A stretch of 64,000 nt of DNA, taken from Bacteroidota bacterium. Its GTDB lineage: Bacteria > Bacteroidota > Bacteroidia > NS11-12g > UBA955. The notes under the pieces were generated by a model, which was not told where the DNA came from, did no database searches, and saw nothing but the letters and a program-made list of their open reading frames with translations. This document shows positions 32,715 through 42,746 of the stretch, piece after piece. Position numbers and translations under genes: made by a program. The DNA lies in assembly GCA_027621365.1 (NCBI GenBank), contig JAQCBH010000010.1:1-64000 (forward strand), read 5' to 3'. Positions within the stretch are counted from its first letter, which is position 1. Each line of letters starts with the position of its first letter.

Positions 32715-35039
32715 TTAAAGAGTCTTCAACACCGCCATCAATGCTTCTGGGTCTTTTGATGCCCCTTTGATGGCTTTTTTGTTTTCTTTGGTTAGTGGTT
32801 TGGAAAGGACCGATTGTAGGAGTACAAAAGGCTCCATTGCGGCGGTTAGATTGGTTGTGGCTGTTGCAATTTCTGCTTGGTATGCCGAGAGTGTTGTAGC
32901 GCTAGAGGGAGTAGAGTCAAGTTCTTTGAATTTAGCGGCCAACGTTTTGTCGAACAAAGAGAAGCATGATGCAAATTCCTTCACTCCCGCAGCTTCGGCC
33001 AGAGCTAAGGTTGATGCCTTAACTGAGTCGAGGCGGACTCGCTCTTCTTTGATTTTTTTAATGGCTTTGTTTGTGTTGTTAACCGAATTGTTAGCATCTA
33101 TCCATTTTTCAGTTAATATATTTATAGCGTTTTCAAATGAAACTAACGACGTATTTAATGTGTCTTCTGTTTCAGTGATTGACATAACAGAAGATGTAAG
33201 GTTTAATGATAACGTGTGTCCTGACTTATAGAGCGCATTTTTCTCTGCAGATTGTGCTTCTTTGGATTTTAAATTGGTTGTTATCAACTCAAGCTCCAAG
33301 TTTTGTAGTTCTTTTGTTTTTGCTAGCAAAAGTTCTAATTTTTCTAAAGATTTCAGGTAGGTCTCTGTTGTTGTTTTTAGGCTATCTGTTAAGTAAAAGG
33401 GTATATCGCACCTTGAACAACCGTACACCGATTTGGCCACCTCTCCGAAAACATTATATGCTGAAAGCACTTGTGATTTAGTTACAGAACTTTTTTTAGT
33501 TGATTTTATGAGCAAGATTAAAGAGTCATAGACCATTTCTTCTTTTTGCAATGTTGTTAGACACAGTTTTGAGACTAAGTTGTTTTGATAAGCTGGGTTT
33601 TTGCTTGAGGTAGGAGTAAATGGATAATAAGTAAAATATTCGTAACCATATCTCAAGTAAAACCTGTTAGACTTTTTTGCCAACTCATCTTTTACAGATT
33701 GGGATGTATAGATGGAGTTAGCTAGAAGTGCATACGCAGGAGTGGCCGCATTTAAACGGGTTGTATAAAAATCTCTATTGGGCAACTTGAATTCTTCTGT
33801 AGTTACGTAGTACACCTCTTTATTACCTGTTTTAAATATTTTGTCTGCGGGGTAAATTTTGTCATTTGATAAAGAATTACCGCCGTTAAGAGAATTGTAT
33901 ACGTTTGCTGCGTGTTTAAGGCTGGTATCCAACTGGGCAGAAATTGTTATGTAGTCGGATTTTGCTGATTCAAAAAGAGTCTCTATTGAATCTTTTAATT
34001 CGTTGATTCTGTTGCGCTCACTGGGCTTAACCTTGTCCATATCAATTTCATTCAATTCTTTTAAGACCTTGAAAATATCCTCACTTTCATGTACGGTGTT
34101 TAAATATGGAGCATAGCTGTAGGATGACCGATAATCACTAATAAAATTTACACAACCACCCCAATCAGAGTTACTCTGATTGCTTAGGTCGCCTTCTAGT
34201 TTATTTGTTAGGTTTCCATCTTCATAGAAATTAAGAATTTTCTGAATAATTCTGTAGGTTGTATATCCGGAGTTTTCATCACAAAGTTTGTTGACTTCGA
34301 AGTCGTTTTGTAATTGGACTTCTGCTGATTGAGATATAAATGGTTCGAAATCATTATATGTGTTGATGTAGTTTTTGCTTTTATCTAATAATTGACCATC
34401 TTCATCTCTAAAACTTCGGGATATTAAATAGGTGTTTTTGTAAACATGAGTTTCGTAAATGTCTTCGCTAGGTTTTCTTATTGTCCACGTTCCAGTACAA
34501 TAAGAATCATCTGTGTACTGCCCTTTAATTTCAAGGTCGTCTTCTTTGACATAGGCAGAGCCAACCAATTTGCCATTGTTGAAATTAACCTTTACGGTTA
34601 AATTGACGTTTTTGCTGAACAATGGCTCATTGCCACCCCATCTGTTTTTTGCGGTAGTTTTAAAGTTTTTAATGATCGAAAATGCCCCGTGATACAATCC
34701 GTCTTTGTAGTTAACTGTTATGACCTCTGATCCGTTCACCGTTACATACAGGGGCTCGCTTCCAATATATCGAGTCGTTTTGGCGTTTGACGCTGTTGTT
34801 TTGAATACCCAATTGCCATTGCGTTTTCCGTGGGTAAAACTCCCAGTTATGGTGAAGCCACTACCGGTTTTATAATTAAAGGAGCCGTGTTTAACGTAAT
34901 TTTGAGTTTCTGGATCAATGTAATACGAATAAGTAGCTGTTCCGTTAGCATAATCACCTTTAAACTGTTTCGTAGTTTGTGCGTTTACAGCCGCCCATGT
35001 GGCCAGGGCGCAAACACCCAAAGCAAGTAATTTCTTCAT
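32715..35039 (-). CDS. AT-rich secreted protein with MORN-like repeats (774 aa)
   Basis: Family not recognised. The signal peptide is residues 1-20 (LLALGVCALATWAAVNAQ). Residues 25-230 contain repeated strand-turn units that resemble MORN or toxin-antitoxin-like repeats (KHGSFNYKTGSGF, GSFTHGKRNGNWVFKT, YKDGLYHGAFSII, FNNGKLVGSAY, IKGQYTDDSYCTGTWTI). The remaining 500 residues are Ser-, Lys- and Leu-rich and largely helical, with long coiled-coil stretches (residues 560-680). The base composition is clearly more AT-rich than the neighbouring core genes, with lengths of A/T runs, which fits transfer or relaxed evolution. It lies 91 nt upstream of the cassette on the same strand; a functional link is unproven. 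Confidence 0.7.
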   Translation of the reverse strand: MKKLLALGVCALATWAAVNAQTTKQFKGDYANGTATYSYYIDPETQNYVKHGSFNYKTGSGFTITGSFTHGKRNGNWVFKTTASNAKTTRYIGSEPLYVTVNGSEVITVNYKDGLYHGAFSIIKNFKTTAKNRWGGNEPLFSKNVNLTVKVNFNNGKLVGSAYVKEDDLEIKGQYTDDSYCTGTWTIRKPSEDIYETHVYKNTYLISRSFRDEDGQLLDKSKNYINTYNDFEPFISQSAEVQLQNDFEVNKLCDENSGYTTYRIIQKILNFYEDGNLTNKLEGDLSNQSNSDWGGCVNFISDYRSSYSYAPYLNTVHESEDIFKVLKELNEIDMDKVKPSERNRINELKDSIETLFESAKSDYITISAQLDTSLKHAANVYNSLNGGNSLSNDKIYPADKIFKTGNKEVYYVTTEEFKLPNRDFYTTRLNAATPAYALLANSIYTSQSVKDELAKKSNRFYLRYGYEYFTYYPFTPTSSKNPAYQNNLVSKLCLTTLQKEEMVYDSLILLIKSTKKSSVTKSQVLSAYNVFGEVAKSVYGCSRCDIPFYLTDSLKTTTETYLKSLEKLELLLAKTKELQNLELELITTNLKSKEAQSAEKNALYKSGHTLSLNLTSSVMSITETEDTLNTSLVSFENAINILTEKWIDANNSVNNTNKAIKKIKEERVRLDSVKASTLALAEAAGVKEFASCFSLFDKTLAAKFKELDSTPSSATTLSAYQAEIATATTNLTAAMEPFVLLQSVLSKPLTKENKKAIKGASKDPEALMAVLKTL

Positions 35040-35114
35040 TCCCGCATATTAACCCTTAATGGTCACAAATGTGAGGCGATTGCTTAAATGAAGTTATTTG
35101 AATTCACTGATTGC

Positions 35115-36041
35115 TCAGTGGTTTTGCAAGAAATCTTGGTAAGCCAAGGCAACTCCTTCCTCTAGGGCAATGCTGGGTTTCCAGCCGGCGGCGAACAAAC
35201 GAGAGGAATCCATCAACTTGCGAGGAGTGCCATTGGGCTTGCTGCTGTCGTATTCGATTTTGCCGTCAAAGCCCACCACTTTGGCTACCGTAGCGGCTAG
35301 GTCGGCAATGCTGATGTCGCTGCCGTAGCCTACGTTCACAAACTCCTTTTCGTTGTAGTGTAGCATCAAGTGCACCAAGGCCGAAGCCAGGTCATCGGCG
35401 TACAAGAACTCACGCAAGGGGCTTCCGTCTCCCCAAACGGTGACTGATTCAGCGTGGCTGGATTTGGCCTCGTGAAACTTGCGTATCAACGCCGGCAGCA
35501 CGTGGCTGTTTTCGGGGTGGTAATTGTCATTGGGCCCATACATGTTGGTGGGCATGGCCGAAATGAAGTTGCAGCCGTACTGGTCGCGGTAGGCCTCACA
35601 CATCTTGATGCCGGTGATTTTGGCGATGGCGTAGGGCTCGTTGGTGGGTTCTAAATATCCGCTGAGCAAATATTCTTCCTTCAGAGGCTGAGGGGCCAAC
35701 TTGGGGTAGATGCAGGAAGAGCCTAAAAACAGGAGCTTAGTCACTCCAGACACGTAGGCCCCGTGAATCAAGTTGTTCTGAATCTGCAAGTTGTCGTAAA
35801 GGAATTCGGCGCGGTAGGTGTTGTTGGCCAATATTCCTCCCACCTTAGCCGCGGCTACGAATACGTAATCGGGACGCTCTTCTTCGTAAAAGGCATGTAC
35901 GGCAGCTTGGCTGCGCAGGTCGAGCTCAGAAGAGGTTTTGAGCAGCAGGTTTTCGTACCCTTGCTTGATCAACTCGCGCACGATGGCCGAACCCACCATG
36001 CCGCGGTGACCCGCCACGTATATTTTGGCCGATTTTTCCAC
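35115..36041 (-). CDS. fcl: GDP-L-fucose synthase
   Basis: A 308-residue bifunctional epimerase-reductase that converts GDP-4-keto-6-deoxymannose to GDP-L-fucose. It has the NADP motif [10 protein letters not shown] (residues 11-20), the signature SSCIYP near 110 and [15 protein letters not shown] with the catalytic Tyr-Lys. [25 protein letters not shown] is diagnostic. The start is GTG directly after the gmd TAA (no spacer), so it is translated from the same mRNA. Product probably enters a surface polysaccharide or glycoprotein. Confidence 0.96.
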   Translation of the reverse strand: MEKSAKIYVAGHRGMVGSAIVRELIKQGYENLLLKTSSELDLRSQAAVHAFYEEERPDYVFVAAAKVGGILANNTYRAEFLYDNLQIQNNLIHGAYVSGVTKLLFLGSSCIYPKLAPQPLKEEYLLSGYLEPTNEPYAIAKITGIKMCEAYRDQYGCNFISAMPTNMYGPNDNYHPENSHVLPALIRKFHEAKSSHAESVTVWGDGSPLREFLYADDLASALVHLMLHYNEKEFVNVGYGSDISIADLAATVAKVVGFDGKIEYDSSKPNGTPRKLMDSSRLFAAGWKPSIALEEGVALAYQDFLQNH

Positions 36042-37178
36042 TTATTCGAAGTAGTTGTGGGGCTTGTAGCCGCCTTCTTTTAAGTAGCGATCTTTTTGCA
36101 TCAGCTTGATGTCAGACTTCATCATGTCTTCTACCAACATGGGCAAAGTGTATTTGGGTGTCCAGCCCAACTTGGTGCGGGCTTTGGTCGCGTCTCCAAT
36201 CAGCAACTCTACCTCAGTGGGTCGGAAATAGCGAGGATCAACGTGCACCAATTCTTGCCCTTCTTGCAAGGCGCAAGCTTGGCCACAAGTTTCTTCAAAG
36301 CGTTTGTTGTCGATGCTTTGCACGTAGCCGATTTCCTCTACCCCTTCGCCTTTGAAGGCCATGCTCACGCCCAATTCAGCGAATGCCATGCGCACAAACT
36401 CGCGAATCTCGGTGGTGATGCCCGTGGCGATCACAAAGTCTTCTGCCTGTTCTTGTTGCAACATCAAGTACATGGCCTCAATGTAGTCCTTGGCATGGCC
36501 CCAGTCGCGCTTGGCGTTGAGGTTGCCCAGGTACAATTTGTCTTGCAGCCCCAGGGCAATTTTGGCCACCGCACGGGTGATTTTGCGCGTCACAAAGGTT
36601 TCGCCGCGCAAGGGGCTTTCGTGGTTGAAGAGAATGCCGTTGCAGGCGTACATACCATAGGCCTCACGGTAGTTGACCGTAATCCAGTATCCGTATAACT
36701 TGGCCACCGCATAGGGAGAACGGGGGTAAAAAGGCGTGGTCTCGCTTTGGGGAACCGCCTGTACCAAACCGTACAACTCAGAGGTAGAGGCTTGGTAAAT
36801 GCGGGTCTTTTTTTCCAAACCCAAAATGCGAATCGCCTCTAACAATCGCAAGGTGCCGATGCCGTCGGCGTTGGCAGTATACTCGGGCGTATCAAAGCTC
36901 ACGTGCACATGGCTCATAGCCCCCAGGTTGTAAATCTCATCGGGCTGCACATCTTGAATAATGCGAATCAAATTGGTCGAATCGCTCAGGTCGCCGTAGT
37001 GCAACTTGAATTTGCGGCCGTCGACGTGTGGATCTTCGTACAAATGATCGATGCGATCGGTGTTGAAGAGCGAGCTTCGGCGTTTGATGCCGTGTACTTC
37101 GTAACCCTTTTTCAGAAGAAATTCAGCCAAATATGCTCCGTCTTGGCCTGTGATTCCGGTGATGAGTGCAACCTTCAT
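36042..37178 (-). CDS. gmd: GDP-mannose 4,6-dehydratase
   Basis: A 378-residue SDR that starts GDP-fucose synthesis from GDP-mannose. The motifs are [34 protein letters not shown] with the Tyr-Lys pair, and [18 protein letters not shown]. The family length is about 370. The start is ATG 37178 (MKVALITG), because the track start at 37208 overlaps the divergent deacetylase. A TAACTTTG box lies 9 nt upstream. It forms an operon with fcl. Mannose-1-phosphate genes are not in the window. Confidence 0.96.
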   Translation of the reverse strand: MKVALITGITGQDGAYLAEFLLKKGYEVHGIKRRSSLFNTDRIDHLYEDPHVDGRKFKLHYGDLSDSTNLIRIIQDVQPDEIYNLGAMSHVHVSFDTPEYTANADGIGTLRLLEAIRILGLEKKTRIYQASTSELYGLVQAVPQSETTPFYPRSPYAVAKLYGYWITVNYREAYGMYACNGILFNHESPLRGETFVTRKITRAVAKIALGLQDKLYLGNLNAKRDWGHAKDYIEAMYLMLQQEQAEDFVIATGITTEIREFVRMAFAELGVSMAFKGEGVEEIGYVQSIDNKRFEETCGQACALQEGQELVHVDPRYFRPTEVELLIGDATKARTKLGWTPKYTLPMLVEDMMKSDIKLMQKDRYLKEGGYKPHNYFE

Positions 37179-37187
37179 TATTTTGCA

Positions 37188-37195
37188 CAAAGTTA
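37188..37195 (-). promoter_or_regulatory. -7 box TAACTTTG of gmd
   Basis: TAnnTTTG match with 9-nt spacing to the gmd ATG, inside a 28-nt divergent gap. Confidence 0.5.
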
Positions 37196-37206
37196 GCCAA
37201 TTTTCC

Positions 37207-38460
37207 ATGCTCCTTGTTTTCGCTCACCAAGACAGTCCCCGCCTGCGCTATGTTCTATCAGAAGTATTTGGCAGACGATTGGGTTTGAGGGTTTCGATTG
37301 AGACCAATTTGTCGGTGTTTGAAGCCTCTCTAGAGCCAAGGAAGTTGGCCTATTCTTTTGAACCCGTTTTGGGTTCGGTGTGGATTTGTCCTTGTGGTTT
37401 GTTGTCTGAAGGAGCCACCCTGGTACCCAAGATTCAGGTTACAAACGGATTGACAGTGTTGTATCCTGGTCCAGGTGACTTGGGTTATGACGCACTTGCT
37501 ATGGCTTTTTGGAGCCTATCGCGAATGGAGGAGTACGGTGTGGTTTCGCGTGATTCGTTCGGCCGCTTCGCGGCCGCCAGCTCTCTTTTCTACCGAAGCG
37601 GCTGCCTGGAAGAACCCGTCTTGGATGCCAGCCTAGCCCTCCTTTACGAGGCCTTGGGGCTCACCGCCCCTGCGGCCGTCACCACCCAACCCAGCATCGA
37701 CATCGACATCGCCTATCAGTTCAAGGGCAGGGGTGTGGGCCGCGCCTGCGGCGCGGCCATCAAACAACTCCAATTCACCCAAAGGCGAATTAAAGCCCTC
37801 TTGGGTGGTCCCGATGCTCACGACCCCCAAACTACCGTCCAGCCCACCCTAAAAGAGCACCCTAAAACCCGGGTCTTTTTACTGGCCAACAAACGTCCCA
37901 ACGCTTTCAACAAGCAGGTGCGCCGTCAGTTCAAGCCCTTCCAACAAGCGGTAAAAGACATGGCCCAAACTGGGCTTTTGGGCCTTCATCCCTCGGTGCA
38001 AAAACGCCGAGTGGAAAGCCATTGGGCCGACGAAAAAGCTTGGATCGAGCAGACCGGCGAGCGCGAGCTGACTCATAGCCGCCAACACTACATTCACCTT
38101 TCCTTTCCAAACACCTATCGCCAGCTCATTCAGCTTGGAATCAAGCACGATTACAGCATGGGTTACCCCGAGACCCCTGGTTTTCGAGCCGGAACAGCTC
38201 ACCCCTTTGCCTGGTACGACTTAGAAAACGAAGCGGTGACCGAGCTCATTGTTCACCCCTTCTGCTTGATGGATGTCACTTGTAAGGGCTACCAAAAACT
38301 CTCGGTAGAAGGCAGCATCGAATTGGGAGAACTCCTCAAATCGCGGGTTCGAGCCACGGGCGGTGAATTTGGTTTTATCTTCCACAACGAATCCCTGAGT
38401 GACTCCGGCCCCTGGAAAGGCTGGCGCCGCGTTTTCGAATCTTGGGCCCATGACGGCTAA
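37207..38460 (+). CDS. Polysaccharide deacetylase family protein
   Basis: A 417-residue protein of the Bacteroidota family with an N-terminal DUF7033-like domain and a NodB-like deacetylase half. Recognisable parts are SLSRMEEYG, the [12 protein letters not shown] metal-type motif with paired aspartates, GLHPSVQ, the [19 protein letters not shown] segment and the near-invariant [16 protein letters not shown]. It would remove acetyl or similar groups from a surface glycan. The start ATG 37207 ([15 protein letters not shown]) stands 28 nt from the divergent gmd. Its end overlaps the next gene by 11 bp. Confidence 0.85.
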   Translation: MLLVFAHQDSPRLRYVLSEVFGRRLGLRVSIETNLSVFEASLEPRKLAYSFEPVLGSVWICPCGLLSEGATLVPKIQVTNGLTVLYPGPGDLGYDALAMAFWSLSRMEEYGVVSRDSFGRFAAASSLFYRSGCLEEPVLDASLALLYEALGLTAPAAVTTQPSIDIDIAYQFKGRGVGRACGAAIKQLQFTQRRIKALLGGPDAHDPQTTVQPTLKEHPKTRVFLLANKRPNAFNKQVRRQFKPFQQAVKDMAQTGLLGLHPSVQKRRVESHWADEKAWIEQTGERELTHSRQHYIHLSFPNTYRQLIQLGIKHDYSMGYPETPGFRAGTAHPFAWYDLENEAVTELIVHPFCLMDVTCKGYQKLSVEGSIELGELLKSRVRATGGEFGFIFHNESLSDSGPWKGWRRVFESWAHDG

Positions 38461-39328
38461 TCGCTTCATATATCGCTCCCGCAAGCAGCTCGAATTAGAG
38501 CGCTACAACGCCTGTCTGGAAGAGGCTGCCAAAGCCGGCGGTTTTGCTACCATTTATGCCCACTCTAACTATTTAGACGCTCTTTGTGCTGGGAATTGGG
38601 GAGCCTTGGTGGCGGGTGATTACGATCAGGTATTTCCTTTGCCGTTGAAGCGTTTTCTGGGCCTTCCTTATGCCGTTCAGCCTCCCTTTTGCCAACAACT
38701 GGGTTTGATGGGCGGGCCTGGACCATTGAGCGAAAAAGACGCCATAAACGCCATTCCCTCTTTCTTGATTCGGGTTCGATTGTGGGCAAACTCCGAGCAT
38801 GCTCAGGCAGAAGAAGGCAGCCGCGTGAACTTTGTCATTCCTGTCGAAGAGAACCGCCTAGAAAACCTCGACAAAGACGCCCGAAAGAACATCCAAAAGG
38901 CGCGCGACAAAGGTTGCGTCATTCGACCCATGGTCAACCTCAACATGGGCATTGAAACCTACCGAAAGGCTTGGGGCGAGTTGAACGAAAACCTCAGCGA
39001 CGACGATTACAACCGCTTTTTACAGGCCTGCAAGAACTTGCAAGCCATCGATCGTTTGCACGCCATCAAAGCCATGAGCGCCGAGGGAGAATTGCTGGCA
39101 ACGGCCATTTTCCTCAAGGGCTATGGGCGGCTTCACTACGTATGCGCCGCCCCCACCGACGCTGGCCGGCCCATGGGAATCATGCACTTAGTCATCGCTG
39201 ATACCCTGGAGCAATTCCCCGGTTGGGAACTCGATCTAGAGGGGTCCAGCATCGATTCGGTGGCCAGTTTTTACATAAAATTCAAGCCGGAGAACCACCC
39301 CTTTCATTTTATCAAGAGAGGCCTCTAG
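38450..39328 (+). CDS. GNAT/FemAB-like acyltransferase
   Basis: A 292-residue protein (ATG 38450) of a Bacteroidota acyltransferase group. The second half shows the FemAB/GNAT fold pattern RKNIQKARDKGC, FLKGYGRLHYVCAAPTDAGR and LDLEGSSIDSVASFYIKFKPEN. It probably transfers an acyl or aminoacyl group to a cell-wall or surface-glycan precursor; substrate unknown. The 11-bp overlap with the deacetylase gene suggests a shared pathway of glycan modification. Confidence 0.75.
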   Translation: MTANRFIYRSRKQLELERYNACLEEAAKAGGFATIYAHSNYLDALCAGNWGALVAGDYDQVFPLPLKRFLGLPYAVQPPFCQQLGLMGGPGPLSEKDAINAIPSFLIRVRLWANSEHAQAEEGSRVNFVIPVEENRLENLDKDARKNIQKARDKGCVIRPMVNLNMGIETYRKAWGELNENLSDDDYNRFLQACKNLQAIDRLHAIKAMSAEGELLATAIFLKGYGRLHYVCAAPTDAGRPMGIMHLVIADTLEQFPGWELDLEGSSIDSVASFYIKFKPENHPFHFIKRGL

Positions 39329-39343
39329 CCTTTTTGGCTAACC

Positions 39344-39351
39344 TATATTTG
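39344..39351 (+). promoter_or_regulatory. -7 box TATATTTG of menA
   Basis: TAnnTTTG match ending 4 nt before the menA ATG, in a 27-nt spacer. Confidence 0.65.
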
Positions 39352-39355
39352 AAGC

Positions 39356-40342
39356 ATGAACGCTTGGATCCAAGCCGCCCGTTTGCGAACCCTTCCTTTG
39401 GCCCTTTCGGGCATCGGTTTGGGCTCAGCTTATGCGTATTTGTTGGGCCTTTTCCAACTGGAAATCATGGCTTGGGCTTTGCTTACGGCTACGCTTTTGC
39501 AAGTGTTGTCCAACTTCGCCAACGATTACGGAGATTTCGCCAAAGGCACCGACCAAGGACGAAACGACCGCAGTTTGGCTAGCGGAAGTTTGTCGCCTGC
39601 AGCCATGAAGCGTGCCCTATTCATCACGGCCTTGTTGGCCCTTGTGAGCGGTCTTGTGCTTTTGTTCCGCTCACAAGTTTTGGGCCTCATTCAAATGCAT
39701 CATTTGTACCTATTGCTGGGCTTGGGCCTTGCGGCCATTGCGGCGGCGATTTTGTACACCGTGGGCACCTCTGCCTACGGCTACAAAGGCCTTGGCGACT
39801 TGTTTGTCTTTGTCTTTTTCGGGGCTGTCCCCGTCTTGGGTACTGTGCTGCTCATGGGGGGCGACCCTTACTTGCCTTACCCACCCAAATGGTTCACCAC
39901 GGCTCTTTACCCGGCCATTGCCATGGGTTGTTTTTCGGTGGCCGTTTTGAACGTGAACAACTACCGCGATTTGGATAGCGATGCCGCCGCTGACAAACGC
40001 ACCTTGGCGGTTCGATTGGGCGCTTCCAAAACCTTACATTACCACCGCATTCTCTTGATTTTGGGATGGATTTGCCTGGCCTATTCCTTTCACGAGCAGA
40101 TGCGCGAATTCTTCCAAATTCCCGCCTTGGGAAGCGGCGAATCAGCCCTGGTTTTCGGTCTGTTTGTACCTATTGCCTTGCTTTTGGCCCAGCATTTTTC
40201 AGCGGTCAAGCGCTGCCAACCCGGCGATCGTGAAGCCTTAAATGCCCAATTGAAAAAACTGGCCATCAGCACTTTGCTGGCGGTCATTCTCTACAGCCTA
40301 TTGGCTCTTTACGTTCGCGAAGCCCTAGCCTCTCCCTTTTGA
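39356..40342 (+). CDS. menA: 1,4-dihydroxy-2-naphthoate polyprenyltransferase
   Basis: A 328-residue integral membrane UbiA-family prenyltransferase that attaches the isoprenoid tail in menaquinone synthesis. It has about eight hydrophobic helices. The first Asp motif is NFANDYGDFAKGTD (residues 57-70) and the second is NVNNYRDLDSDAAADKRTLAVRLG. It is followed by menC with a TGATG overlap. Together they show that the organism makes menaquinone; other men genes are outside the window. Confidence 0.94.
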   Translation: MNAWIQAARLRTLPLALSGIGLGSAYAYLLGLFQLEIMAWALLTATLLQVLSNFANDYGDFAKGTDQGRNDRSLASGSLSPAAMKRALFITALLALVSGLVLLFRSQVLGLIQMHHLYLLLGLGLAAIAAAILYTVGTSAYGYKGLGDLFVFVFFGAVPVLGTVLLMGGDPYLPYPPKWFTTALYPAIAMGCFSVAVLNVNNYRDLDSDAAADKRTLAVRLGASKTLHYHRILLILGWICLAYSFHEQMREFFQIPALGSGESALVFGLFVPIALLLAQHFSAVKRCQPGDREALNAQLKKLAISTLLAVILYSLLALYVREALASPF

Positions 40343-41403
40343 TGTTCACCCTCGACATATTGCCCCACACCTTGAAGTTCATCAAGCCGGCCAAAACTAG
40401 CCGTGGGGAGTATGCCGAGAAGACCGCTTGGATTTTGGTCTTGCGCGACGAAAAAGGCGCATTTGGTTTGGGCGAAGCCTCGCCCTTGCACGATTTGAGC
40501 GTTGACGGCAAGGCCGACTACGAGGCCATTGTTCGAGCGTTGGGCCCTCTGAGTCAAGGCGATCTACTTGACTTGCTCGATCGCTGGGCCCCTGGCGGTC
40601 CCGAAGCTTTGCCGGCCCTTCGTTTTGCCCTGCACTGTGCCATGCGCCACTACAAATCGTTCGACGACACCCTGGGCTACGCGGGTTCCTTTTCAAAAGG
40701 CGACAGCGCGATAGCCATCAATGGCTTGGTCTGGATGAACGAGCTGGATGCCATGTGGGAAGAGGCCGAGGCCAAGTTTCGCAGCCGATATTCATGCCTG
40801 AAATTCAAAATTGGCGCTCATGACTTTGACGCCGAATGCCGGTTATTAGAGCGTGCTCGTAAAATGGCCAATGCCTTTAAACTCGAAATTCGGGTAGATG
40901 CCAACGGTGCTTTCAACGGTTACGAGGCCCTTGAAAAATTGCGCGAGCTCTCGCGGTTTGAACTGCACAGCATCGAGCAACCCATTGCCGCCGGCCAAGG
41001 CGAAATGATGGCTGAACTCTGTGCCCAATCGCCCATAGACATCGCCTTAGACGAAGAGCTCATAGGGTTTCACCCACAAAAACATGGATTTTACTTTCAG
41101 CAAATTGGGGCCCAATACTTGATTCTCAAACCCACCTTGTTGGGCGGCTTGGACTTAGCCTCTGAATGGGTCAGCCTAGCCCGCAAAGAGGGCATGAAAT
41201 GGTGGGCGACCTCAGCCCTAGAGGGCAACATTGGCCTGTCTGCCATTGCCCAGTGGGTGTCCAGTTACGATTTGGATTTGCCCCAAGGCCTGGGAACGGG
41301 ATCCTTGTTTGTCGAGAATTTCCCGGCCCAAACTCGCCTAGAAGGCCCATCCATGCGTTTCAATCCCTTAGCGCCGCTCATCCCGCACCCTGTAGCCCAA
41401 TGA
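40342..41403 (+). CDS. menC: o-Succinylbenzoate synthase (enolase superfamily)
   Basis: A 353-residue MenC-like dehydratase that forms o-succinylbenzoate in menaquinone synthesis. The acid-base lysine is in CLKFKIGA and the second in YLILKPTLLGG. The three metal ligands are in RVDANGAF (Asp), SIEQPI (Glu) and ALDEELIG (Asp or Glu). Some enolase-superfamily members of this size are dipeptide epimerases, but linkage to menA supports MenC. The start is ATG 40342, which shares one base with the menA TGA. The stop overlaps the methyltransferase start. Confidence 0.9.
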   Translation: MFTLDILPHTLKFIKPAKTSRGEYAEKTAWILVLRDEKGAFGLGEASPLHDLSVDGKADYEAIVRALGPLSQGDLLDLLDRWAPGGPEALPALRFALHCAMRHYKSFDDTLGYAGSFSKGDSAIAINGLVWMNELDAMWEEAEAKFRSRYSCLKFKIGAHDFDAECRLLERARKMANAFKLEIRVDANGAFNGYEALEKLRELSRFELHSIEQPIAAGQGEMMAELCAQSPIDIALDEELIGFHPQKHGFYFQQIGAQYLILKPTLLGGLDLASEWVSLARKEGMKWWATSALEGNIGLSAIAQWVSSYDLDLPQGLGTGSLFVENFPAQTRLEGPSMRFNPLAPLIPHPVAQ

Positions 41404-42746
41404 AGAGTTTCGAAGAATCTTTGTTGGCCGTCATGAGCCAGGCTGAAGCCCGAGAGTTGTTGGCGGTCTTGAAAGCCGGGGAAACACCCAAAACCATACG
41501 CCTCAACACCGCAAAGAAGGCCCAGCTCAACCCCAAGTTCAAACAAGCCGACTTCTTTTCAGACGCCCTTCAACTGAAGTCTGAACGGCCTTTGTTCGCA
41601 CAAGATCCGGCCTGGCACGCCGGCGCCTACTACGTCCAAGAAGCCAACTCCATGTGGGTAGGGCGCTGCGTTCAAGAACATTTGTCAACCCTTTACGGCG
41701 CCGCGGCCGTCCTTGATTTATGCGCCGCACCCGGTGGCAAAAGCACGCACTTGTCATCTGTTTTGCGGCCCGGAGACATCCTGGTAGCCAATGAAGTCAT
41801 TGCTTCCCGGGCCGCCATTCTCCACGAAAACGTTAGCAAGTGGGGTTTGGGAAATGCGGTGGTTACACGTGCCGATGCCGAGCGATTCGGCGAGGCCGGC
41901 CCTCAATTTGACATTATCTGTGTAGATGCCCCTTGCAGCGGGGAAGGCATGTTCCGCAAAAATGAAGAGGCCCACGAGGAGTGGAGTCCCGAAGCGGTTC
42001 AGCTTTGCTCTGCCCGGCAGCAACGCATCGTTCACGACGTATGGCCAGCCCTAAAACCCAGTGGTTTGTTGGTCTATTCCACCTGCACCTACAACCGCCA
42101 CGAAAACGAAGAGAACGTGCTGCGTTTTGAACGAGACTTTGGAGCCAAGCGAGTGATTCCGAACATTCCCGCCGAAGCAGGAAGCTTGCAATTGGAGGAG
42201 GGTATGCATCGCTTTTACCCGGGCCGAACCGCTGGCGAAGGCTTCTTTTTGGCCTTACTTCAAAAACCCGAAGGGGAGTGGATCGCGGCCAAACCAGGAA
42301 AAAAGAAAAAGGATGCGGTTACTCCGGTTTTGGAACAACTGCCCGCTTCAGACTGGGTCTTGACCCAAGCAGGGTCTAGCCTATATGCGGTTCGCAACGG
42401 GGCTTGGGCTCAGACTTTTTTCCTCTCTCGGTTGCCGGGTTTGCTTCATCCAGGAGTCGAGGTAGGAGATGTGTTCAAAGGAAAGTGGAAACCCCATCCC
42501 GCCATGGCCTTGTTGGCTGATTCTCCAATAGCCAATTGGGTTGACTTAGACGACCAACAAGTGATGACCTATCTGCGCCGCGAATTTGTGAGTGGCAGCT
42601 TTGGTCAAAAGGGACCCGTTGGGGTTCGCTGGAAGGGAATATCAATAGGCACAGCCAATGCCCTGGGGCACGGCCTCAACAACCTCTGGCCACAGGGGTG
42701 GCGATTGAGAAATTCAGAGTTTCAGGCGAAGAGCCTTTTGCTTTAA
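41400..42746 (+). CDS. RsmF-like rRNA (cytosine-C5) methyltransferase
   Basis: A 448-residue SAM-dependent m5C methyltransferase of the RsmB/F class. The SAM motif is VLDLCAAPGGKSTHL; the two catalytic cysteines are in VDAPCSGEGMFR and STCTYNRHENEE. A C-terminal extension (residues 300-448) with RsmF-type pre-PUA features follows. Position modified is unknown; RsmF would act on 16S rRNA. The track start at 41166 lies inside menC; ATG 41400 (MKSFEESLL) overlaps the menC stop as ATGA. Its TAA overlaps the rluB stop on the other strand. Confidence 0.9.
   Translation: MKSFEESLLAVMSQAEARELLAVLKAGETPKTIRLNTAKKAQLNPKFKQADFFSDALQLKSERPLFAQDPAWHAGAYYVQEANSMWVGRCVQEHLSTLYGAAAVLDLCAAPGGKSTHLSSVLRPGDILVANEVIASRAAILHENVSKWGLGNAVVTRADAERFGEAGPQFDIICVDAPCSGEGMFRKNEEAHEEWSPEAVQLCSARQQRIVHDVWPALKPSGLLVYSTCTYNRHENEENVLRFERDFGAKRVIPNIPAEAGSLQLEEGMHRFYPGRTAGEGFFLALLQKPEGEWIAAKPGKKKKDAVTPVLEQLPASDWVLTQAGSSLYAVRNGAWAQTFFLSRLPGLLHPGVEVGDVFKGKWKPHPAMALLADSPIANWVDLDDQQVMTYLRREFVSGSFGQKGPVGVRWKGISIGTANALGHGLNNLWPQGWRLRNSEFQAKSLLL

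Noticed and set aside
25356-35039. Prophage or integrative element in the accessory stretch
   Set aside because: No integrase, transposase, tRNA target, att repeats or phage structural genes; aroQ lies in the middle.
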